From: Mangifera indica
Taxonomy: Eukaryota; Streptophyta; Magnoliopsida; Sapindales; Anacardiaceae
Direction: 5' to 3'
Assembly: GCF_011075055.1 (NCBI RefSeq)
Contig: NC_058138.1
Coordinates: forward strand, 2,232,001-2,296,000
Length of the DNA: 64,000 nucleotides
The notes under the pieces are model-generated. The model ran no database searches. It worked only from the letters and a program-made list of their open reading frames with translations, and was not told the DNA's origin. This document shows positions 46,750 to 55,289 of the stretch, piece by piece. The position numbers were made by a program, and so were the translations under genes. Positions within the stretch are counted from its first letter, which is position 1. The number at the start of each line of letters is the position of its first letter.

Positions 46750-47236
46750 ATGGAAACAGAGTCTGTTTCCAGGGAGAGTGGTGTCCTGAAACTGGTGTAT
46801 CCTGGAGTCTTCGTCCAGCTTTACAGGACCCAATAATGGCTGCAGAAGTCATTTTACAAAACCCCAGACACTGCGTTACCCACCCGGATGTGTTCAAGTT
46901 TCCCTGGATTGTGGTCTTGAGTCAGTTTTGAAGCCTGGACGAGTCTTTTATGTTGTTCCGAATCACACACTTCGCCAGTTGATGCAACCAAAAGGAGGAT
47001 CGAGACACAGGGCTTTTCCAGGGAAGGATTATTCTTCCCCTGGTCCGAAGGTTACTTCTCGGATGGAATCCTGTATTGATGAAATGGATTTATCTACCCG
47101 ACGAAAAGGGCACAGTTGGATGCATAAAGAGCAAGATTCTAGTGACGTTTCCGGCGAGCTAAGCTATAATTTTTCATCGGTTTGTGAAAAATGGAAATCC
47201 TGTGGTTACAGAAAACAAAGTGAACACCAGGTGTGA
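46750..47236 (+). pseudogene. DUF4228/PADRE-domain protein pseudogene, unit 2
   Basis: METESVSRESGVLKLVYPG starts at 46750. The PADRE core continues as MAAEVILQNPRHCVTHPDVF and KFPWIVV, then LKPGRVFYVVPNHTLRQLMQ. A longer C-terminal part (GKDYSSPGPKVTSRMESCID, then KEQDSSDVSGELSYNF) ends at a stop at 47236. Frame changes near 46834 and 46930 match those in unit 1, so the gene was already dead, or had introns I cannot see, before duplication. The product family is plant-specific and often pathogen-induced. Confidence 0.75.
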
Positions 47237-47317
47237 AGATTGGTCTGAAGACTTTTCAAGATCAAAATTTCTTGTTGGTCGTTATGAGAAATACAAAATC
47301 AAATTCTATGAAACACA

Positions 47318-47455
47318 ATCACTAACGTTCTGGGCTTGATTCGATTTAAAATCCGAGCAAGATAATCAGGATTATTGTCCGAAGAAATCACTAATGTTCT
47401 GGGCTTGATTCGATTTAAAATCCGAGCAAGATAATCAGGATTATTGTCCGAAGAA
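47318..47455. repeat. 69-bp tandem duplication
   Basis: Two adjacent copies begin ATCACTAA(C/T)GTTCTGGGCT and end near ATTATTGTCCGAAGAA. Unit 1 has a single copy at about 21370-21440, so the doubling occurred in unit 2 only. Confidence 0.85.
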
Positions 47456-47857
47456 GCAACACAAAAACCAGCAACCAGAGCAAGAAAATCGTCAGGTCAA
47501 TTTACTCCTGGAAGACGAGCCTTTGTTTTCTGTAAAGCATGACAGCAGAAGAACTCACAAAGTTCATGATTCCTTGCCAAAATATGACTTAAGATTAGAC
47601 CACAGCTCTTCCCAGAAATTGGTTATGCCCTCAACTTGTATATATTTTATTTTATTCTTGACACTATACACAACAAAATAGAGAATTTTTTTTCTCAGAA
47701 ATTCAATACGTATAATATTCGTATTGAATTTCCTAAGTCTCGCTGTTGTAGCTCTAAATGCCTATTTAATGCATCATAATGATACTAATGCCTATTTAAT
47801 GTATCATAATGCATATTTAATGATACTGATACTGTTAATTAAAAAAAAAAAAAAACT

Positions 47858-48800
47858 GATACAGTTCTCTATCGCCACTACTGGATCAGGCATCTGTGTT
47901 CTGGAGAGAAAATTTAGGTGCTGCCTCTGGTTTAGTATATTCTCTAATTTCTTGCCTGTAGTAAATCAATTTGCATATCATAAACCATTTGAGGAGAATA
48001 ATATGTCAAGGAAGATGCATGTATATCAAGGATGCTTGTATGTAAGATAGGGTACTGGAATTAACGAGAAGGTTACATCAAGTCTATGGTTGACTTGATT
48101 CAGAAAAAGTTGATTAAATTCTCAGAGCCCTAGGAGGTCATGATATTCGTTATTGCCTATGGAACCTGAAAAGCCCAGGAGTTGACAACGATCATACTCT
48201 GGCTCACCAAGTTTGACTGTAAAACCCAATTTCAAAAATTTTCAGCTTCCATTTTTCTTGTCTTCCCTTAATTATGAACACTGTCACAGCTGTCAGTCTA
48301 TCGACTTCCTTGATCTTAGATTTTCTACCCTCGTCATTAGGTTAAAGTTTCGTTGGTTAATTCCTTGGAATTTTCATTTATGTCCCCATCTTTTGTTTTG
48401 TTAGAGTCCAGTAGGGTCGGTACAATGGCTACTGATGAAGTTCTCATTGAGCTCGGCTAGAAAGGTGTTCCAATTGTCTTCTGGCAGTTCCAGCCATGTA
48501 CATGACTAGTTACAAAACTAGCAAATTTCGTAAGTCAACACGAGCACTAAAATGGATATCTGCAGAGTTAAATTGATTGCTGTACTTACAATTGCAGCTT
48601 TGTGAGTGGGTACATGTAAACACTTAAAGAGATTGACATGGAGTATAGAAAGTTGGCTCTTGAATCCAGCATTCAAAACTGGGGACGTGCACCCGCCCTC
48701 AAATGCACATCTTCCTTCATGAAGGATCCGGCAGATGCTGCACTAGAAGCCTAACCTTAAGCGACTGCTACATCTTCCTTAACAAAGTTTGGTGAATCTC
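47858..48800 (+). pseudogene. Ferrochelatase fragment set d-e/f-g-h, unit 2 distal
   Basis: Exon d remnant (QFSIATTGSGICVLERKFR). An exon e piece joins exon f without an intron (GAGCCCTAGGAGGTCATGAT), exon f being internally deleted. Exon g lacks the KPY residues (VQWL then TDEVLIELG). Exon h reads [20 protein letters not shown] and ends ADAALEA with a stop. It passes into an NLR tail at about 48801. This is the same structure as unit 1 at 21829-22789, with independent small lesions. Confidence 0.75.
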
Positions 48801-49080
48801 AGAAGACTTTGGTTACAGAGAACAACCAACACTAAAACATAACAAAGTTGTAATATATTTTCCCCCTCTTGAAGAACAATGAATAGGCAACCTTAACTCT
48901 ACAGTTCGATTGCTCACAGAAGAACATGTATATGAATGATTTACTTGTTCGCTGTATACAATTGAAAATATTCTTAATAAATTGTTTTTGAAAATAATTT
49001 TGACATGATAATAGGTAATTTCTTCTTAAAAATATATTTAGTCAGTCAAAGACAAATTATTATTCTTGTACAAGTAGTAA
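48801..49080 (+). pseudogene. NLR 3'-end remnant, right end of unit 2
   Basis: Matches NLR2 from about the KIFGYGEQLTPKLNKV codons, including AGGCAACCTTAACTCTACA (GNLNST). It continues into the first NLR intron (TTTTGAAAATAATTTTGACA) and 3' flank (ACAAATTATTATTCTTGT). It is joined to LLG copy 3, exactly as at the unit 1/2 junction. Confidence 0.8.
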
Positions 49081-49314
49081 TATCTTATAGTAATTTAAAG
49101 ATTTTATAATTGCATCTTGTAAGTTGAAACAAGTACAAGTACGATATAGTAAGAGTCGGATTTTTGTAATCCCATATATATAAAAGGGGTAGATTATCAT
49201 ATACACATGTATGATGTCAGAAGAATAATATTGTTTTGCGAATAAATATATTGTTTTCCAAAACATTGTTGGTGCTGGCGTATGAGTTGTTTGATGGCTA
49301 GGGTGGGCATGAGA

Positions 49315-49865
49315 TTACTTTGTCACCTTCCGGACACTAGGCTCCAAAAACGCCAAGATAGTAATGTCTCATTTGCCTAATGTAGTCAAACAAGACTGCA
49401 GCGCATCCTGTTGTTGGGTTGTTAATTTGTGTCGACAAAAGGGCAAGTGTCTTCCTTAAATGCCTTACAACAGCTAGCAGCTGCGAACTTTGGTCCTTTG
49501 CATTGGCTAGTAAGGATGGTGAAATCCAGAGACTTGAAGTCCACAGGTCCATCTGCACATTAATTGTGCAACATATTTAACATCAACATAATATTTTTCT
49601 CAATCCACATTCACATTCAACTACTGAACATACCATTCTTAGCTTCACCAAGATTTCTGCCAAACACATAATCTGTATAATTATCAAAAACACCAACACA
49701 TTTAATCACTGCCACATAAAATTGATCACCCAAAAACAAATTACTGTAACTCATATTGATAAGCCTTAATTTGTTGCCTGCAACGAAAGCTGAAGAAGAC
49801 AAACCCACAAACCGAAATACTAAGAGAATTGAGGAAATGCTTCTACAAAACCCCAACTACATCAT
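49315..49865 (-). pseudogene. LORELEI-like GPI-anchored protein pseudogene, copy 3
   Basis: The only LLG copy without a transposon. The start region reads ATG ATG TAG, then the signal peptide GFCRSISSILLVFRFVGLSS continues to SAFVAGNK (49858-49770). The second piece is VGVFDNYTDYVFGRNLGEAK (about 49715-49630). The cysteine-rich exon (about 49545-49315) keeps traces of CKGPKF..ASCCKAFKE and NPTTGCAAVLFDYIRQM, but with frame changes. It ends with the same VRKVTK-stop as the other copies. It is therefore dead from the second codon on. Confidence 0.8.
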
Positions 49866-51250
49866 GAGCGAAATAATTTTAGTTGTTTATTATGTATTCA
49901 TATGTATGAGTTTATTTATATATCAATCTTACTTCTATTACAAGCAAGTGATAACCTATTTATATAAGGAAAATTAATAATTTTTATTGATTTCAAATGA
50001 ATTTACATTCCAGTAAAGAACAAACTATTCAATTAATTCACATCTGACAATTTCCTAATTTGTCAAGCTGTGATAAATATAATAGATGTGGATATTGATT
50101 TCGGAATTAATTTCTAATTCTTTTTCTATTTTTTTAATTTTATTTTATAATTTCATTTGTTTCAGTGGTATTACATTGAAATATAATAAAATTATATATA
50201 TATATATAATTTGGGTATACAGATAATGTATCATTATGTGATTAAATAATTTTAAATCAAAATTAAAATGACATCCAATTATATGAGGACATATCATTTG
50301 TGTATCTAAATTGTATAAAAAAAATTATGTATACATAACATTGTTTTTGTTTTTGAATAGTTGTGTTCCACAATTTCCACAATGCAAGGAATTATTAATG
50401 TGATACGAGACTCGGATAATAGCATAACTATTGGATCAGAAAGGAAAACCCCATTGTACATCCAATCTCGGGCAAAATCAAATAATGGAATTATTTATTT
50501 TATGATAATGCCACTCAGTTTCACAGTTCAATCAATAACTTCAAGTCTATTAATGAAACTAAGAAAGGCAACAGCACGTAAAATCAAACATGATTGAGGC
50601 CAACGACACTAGTATTCTGATAGACGGTTGAACACATATTCATTCCCATTATTAAAACATCATAAAGCATGCATATCACAACCGAAGCCTTAGGGTTTTC
50701 ACCTGCCCACTATAGAAAATAGAGTAATGTTATACGTACCGACTTTTGAATATACACATGATTTGATTGAATATTTTCAATCATTTGATGACACATATTA
50801 ATTGCATACCTATTTGTGTACTTAAAATGGGTATGCATAGTTTTATTGCAAAAGCAAAAACACCTTGTTAAGTTTATATGATACAAATCTTCTATTGTTC
50901 TGTCAACCACTCTTTGAGTCAATGCCTAACTCAAATATTTTACAGAAATGGCAAAACGAGTTTAATTGTTTTCATTTTCTTAATGACTGATTACATGCGA
51001 CCCATGAACATTTCATCATGTACATGTCATATATTACATGTTTTTCATCTTAAAATCACTAGAACATGAAGAGAAAATAAAAAACCCAGCAAAGACAGTC
51101 CAGCTGAGTCATTTAAGTGGAGAATATGCTTGGAAAAATTGATTTCAAGGCAAAACTAAAACATGCATGCATATATGTGATACTAATACATACTTTTATG
51201 CATAATAAACACATTTTTGGCTTCAAAAAGGACATGAAAGGAGCTGTACT
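49866..51250. other. LLG3 5' flank and unclassified AT-rich sequence
   Basis: Positions 49866-50200 match the 5' flanks of the other LLG copies. Beyond that the tandem unit ends. No gene is recognised from 50200 to 51250; an open frame around 50361-50597 lacks an ATG start and any family resemblance. Confidence 0.4.
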
Positions 51251-51252
51251 AG

Positions 51253-52456
51253 CTCTGATACCATTTGAAAGAAGTAGACAATGAGAAAGATGCAAAGAAC
51301 ATCATGCATGTAGAAGCAAACAAGAATCAAAGCATGTATTAGCAAAAAGAGAAAGATAATGGAAGGTACCCTACTCCTTTGCCTCCTGTAGGGATATAGG
51401 ATGATGGATTAAACTCCTCACTTGAAGAACCTCCAAAGAATTGTACCACCAAGCCAAAAGACCTCTAAAGCCAAGAGCAAGAGAGAAGGAAGAGTGTTTA
51501 GTTCTTTAGTGAGAGAAAATGAACGCATAAAATGAGTTAGTTCACTTTAAAATGAACTAAACCCTTTCATTTATAATGGTGGCAAATGTGCAATTCTAAA
51601 ATTCTAATTTGGCCCATCAAATTCTCAATTTGAAGTCTTGTCGTGCATGTATATCAATTATATACTTTCTCACCCTTATTTCATCTCACTAACATCTTAA
51701 CCTTTAACATGTTATCTTTAAACCCATATAACATATTATATGATTTTTTATTATCCTTTGGAAGGTGCTAGCCAACCCTAAATAATTAATTCTCCCTCTT
51801 AAAAGCTTGGTTTATTGGTATGACCCTTTAGGTTCACCGTGATGTGACTGTGAGTCCTCTTTTGAACAATCCAAAAGTGCATCCGAAAAGTCAACGACTA
51901 TGGTAAACATCTAGCAATGTACTATAGTCCCTAAACAACTAGAAATGTGCAAAATCGTCCTCACATGGCAAGGCTAATTTGTCCAGGTCCCGTGCGTTCT
52001 TTGGCTACCAAAGAGTTCTCTCAACCTCTCCCTTTTTGTTTTTAGGAAATATGGTGTGAATATCCACCAAGACAAGCCTAGATTCATTTTATTCTCACTA
52101 TAATTGGAGATACACGAGCATGTGCTATTCATACACGGTCATTTATGTCACGACATGAAAATGGCAATTTCTGAATCCTCGTGAAACTATTCCTTATCCA
52201 AAAATTCAAATTCATTGACTAGGCATGGGCATGTATACCTGCATGCATAGGCATGCATGCCTTTTAAACTTAGCCAAATTACGTAGAATGCTTAGAAAAA
52301 GACCATTTTGCCCCTTCCACAACACACACAAGCGTGTGGCAACCCCACATGGTTGTGCATCACATTTTACAAACACATATTTATTTAATTACACATGGAT
52401 ACAAAGCAAGGCTAAAAAGACTAACATACCCTTGGATATACCTATGGGTGTTATAA
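51253..52456 (-). mobile_element. Probable LTR remnant of a second gypsy-type element
   Basis: GCTCTGATACCA (tRNA-Met primer site read on minus) at 51253-51264 is followed by TTTGAAAGAAG. About 1.2 kb later the sequence AAAAAGACTAACATACCCTT / GGATATACCTATGGGTGTTATA resembles the end of the intact gypsy LTR (ACCCCTGGAATATACC...GGGTATTACA). The order PBS then LTR suggests the 5' LTR of a minus-strand element whose interior has been lost. The exact ends are uncertain. Confidence 0.4.
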
Positions 52457-53025
52457 GTACCATCCAAAAGGTGATGTGTCGATCAAGTACATAGGTGGCG
52501 CTAGTTGTGCGTGAACCTTAAAGGAGTCATGCATGATTGGTTTTCTATCCATGCATGAGCTCTACCTACATATTTAAGACATGTTTTTGCGTTAGAAACA
52601 ACACAAAAAAAAAACCCTAGCTACAAGAAATGCACTTTCTCCCAAAGGTAAATATTCCAATCAAGAGCCCTAACAACCTCTTCACCTGGATTAACCTTCT
52701 CCTTCTCTTGTCTTTGTGCTCCACATTGATACTAAGGCATCGTCATTTAATTATGATTTCATATATGTATTTGACTATACATATGATGACTTATAGTTTA
52801 TACTTTTATGATTGGACATCTTTTGCACATTTCTGATATTTGTCTGTGAAAGGCATTTCAGTAATTTTCCAAGTTTAATAAATAAGGTTTTACTTAAATA
52901 TTTTATGAGTTTTATTACACATTTTATTGTATGTTTTGAATTAAATGCATGCTCAAAGTAGTTAATCTTATGACATTTTCTTCTAGATTGCAGTACTTAT
53001 GGAAGAGGGTGTTACAAAATCAAAT
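52457..53025. other. Intergenic, nothing recognised
   Basis: AT-rich. No coding sequence or clear repeat identified. Confidence 0.35.
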
Positions 53026-53605
53026 ATGCTACCTACTTATTTAGAGCAGTTGCTTGAGTATGGTGGAACTTAACTAGGTAGACAGTTAAGGATTCTAAGA
53101 TGACATTGATTGAGTTTAAACAACTGTTTGAGGCAGAGTACAAGGTGCTAATGTCACATGTATGAGAGCTCAAGAGTTCATAACACTATTACAAAGATCA
53201 TATTCCAAAAAGGAGTACACCAACAAATTCAACAATTTGGTGAGGATGCCCTTGGGATATCGAGTTCGAAGCTAAATAGAATGGATAAGTTTATCTATGG
53301 GTTTGATCCAATAATAATCTGGCATGTCATGATAGGACCCAAAGATATAGCGAGACCTTAAACAAAGTTTTGAGACTTAAGTTGTTTTTTTGAAAGATGT
53401 ATAAGGGATCAATACTAAAGCCTCAATCAAGTAGTAATAATACACAAAGGGTCAACAACTCAAGATATCAAATAAGGGCAAGAGACCATTCCAATCAAAA
53501 GGTAGCAAGAAAGGTTAGAAAGGGAATAAGAAGTAGAGAAAGACTAAGACCCTTACTTGCCAGAGGTGTGGCAAGCCACACAGAGGAGAATGTTTAGCTC
53601 GCTTA
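53026..53605 (+). pseudogene. Degenerate gypsy gag fragment
   Basis: Read across frames this shows VWWNLT, SKMTLIEFKQLFEAEYK, then CMRAQEFITLL, EYTNKFNNLV, RMDKFIYGFDPIIIWHVMIG and finally TCQRCGKPHRGECLAR, a zinc knuckle. Each piece lines up in order with the Gag of the intact minus-strand gypsy element (IWWNLV, FEAEYRGADV, FVYGLDPEIARDVMIG, CQKCGKHHRGEC). It is on the opposite strand and far more decayed. No pol sequence follows. Confidence 0.75.
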
Positions 53606-55289
53606 TGATTTACTATGATAACAATGTAGTTGTGTTCTTTATTAGGAACAACAAGATGACTAGTAGATCAAAGCACATAGTTGATGTTGGATATTCCCCT
53701 AACAAAGGACTAAGACATATAACTTTTATAGTCTATGTTAAAAATAAAGGGGTTGTAAGGGTCTTTTAATATATTGGGTTGATAGGAATTTGATACATAT
53801 ATTTCTACCTAAGGACTTTTATTTAAGTTAATGAATGTTTGATCATGATCTTTGTTCTTTTATGCTTATTTTATGTATGTGAGCACGGATGATTTGTTAT
53901 TACACAACACTATGTCTTAAGAATATTGATTGTCTTGAGAATGATAGTCGTAAGTGTATGTTTCATGTTTTGACATCACAAGATTACTAGTTGAAATATA
54001 CATGCTTCATTGGAAGATCTAAGATTTTCTTGTATTTCTAAAACATAAAAATTAAAGAGAAATCTAGCTCAATCAATACTGAATAAGAATAACATATATT
54101 TATGATCAATGTGGTTACTAGTAATGGTAATCATGGATTGAGTTTATGTTGATAAACGGATGTAAAAATTGTTTTGGTTCATTATTAGAGGTTATATTAA
54201 ATAATTAATTGTATTGTTGTTGAGACATTGTCTCTAAACTATTTTGTTTTTATAAAATCTTTTCTTGTAAGCTACTCGAAAGTTATTTTATAAAATCTCT
54301 TCTTTTCTTAAAATAATATAAAGGTATTACCCAAATGTGAGAATGTTGAAAAACTTCTTATTTTGCACTAACAAAAGAGTCATTTTATAAAATCTTTTCT
54401 TTACATAAAATAAAATAATTAGTATTATCCAAATGGAAGAATGTTAAAAATTTTCTTATTTTGAACTAGGATTCATTGATTTAATAAAAGCAAGTAGTAT
54501 TATAGTCCGAAGAGGTGTTGCTGGGTTTAATATGATCATTAAAAGAACCAATTAGGTTTTACTAGGTCTTTGACAGATAAAACCAATAACCAAGATGAAT
54601 CTTAATAGTAATGAAAAATTCCTATTAGGGCTTAGTCCCTTTTTAGTGAAACTATGATTTTTTAAAATGGGTGAATTTGAGTCAAGTTAACCCAACCTTG
54701 AATGTATGTTTGGCTTAAATATCTAGAGAGTAAGAAAAACTCCCTAAACATGAGGTCGTTTCTCTCTATTTTCATTATGATTCTTACAAAGAATATTTTT
54801 TAAAATTAAAATAATGTAATGATTAATTGTTTTTGAGATGGAATTAATTGGTTCTTTTTACATTTGATTGCACAAGTTTTTAAAGATAGTAGTACAAACT
54901 TTAATTACATCATAGACAAAATACATCTCTTCACATCACAAGGTTGATATACATCAATAAAATCCTAAAGTAAAATCATAACCGCGTATTGAAGTTGGTA
55001 CAATGAAAATTTGAAATTTCTTCAAGTTGTTTGAGGCACAACATTATTAGATGCTATATATATTTGACTACAAATGATGAATCCTAAAATTTGGCAATCC
55101 TTTATGACATTGATCTTCACACCTTACCTGGTCACCTAGAAGCAAGTGTCTGCATTGCTAAAATGAGAATATTATTAGTATATAACCATATAATATTAAT
55201 AGTAAAACTAAAAATCTAAGTCAATCAATAATGGAGATCCTAAATGTTTAGACAAAGAAAAGCAGATGTATAATTTAACCAAACTAACC
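53606..55289. other. Intergenic, nothing recognised
   Basis: AT-rich sequence with short direct repeats (for example TTTTATAAAATCT(T/C)TTCTT around 54250-54400). It includes the 3' flank of the minus-strand RLP. No gene seen. Confidence 0.35.

Noticed and set aside
50361..50597. 78-codon open frame
   Set aside because: It has no ATG start (opens on TTG), no recognised family and no conservation within the window.
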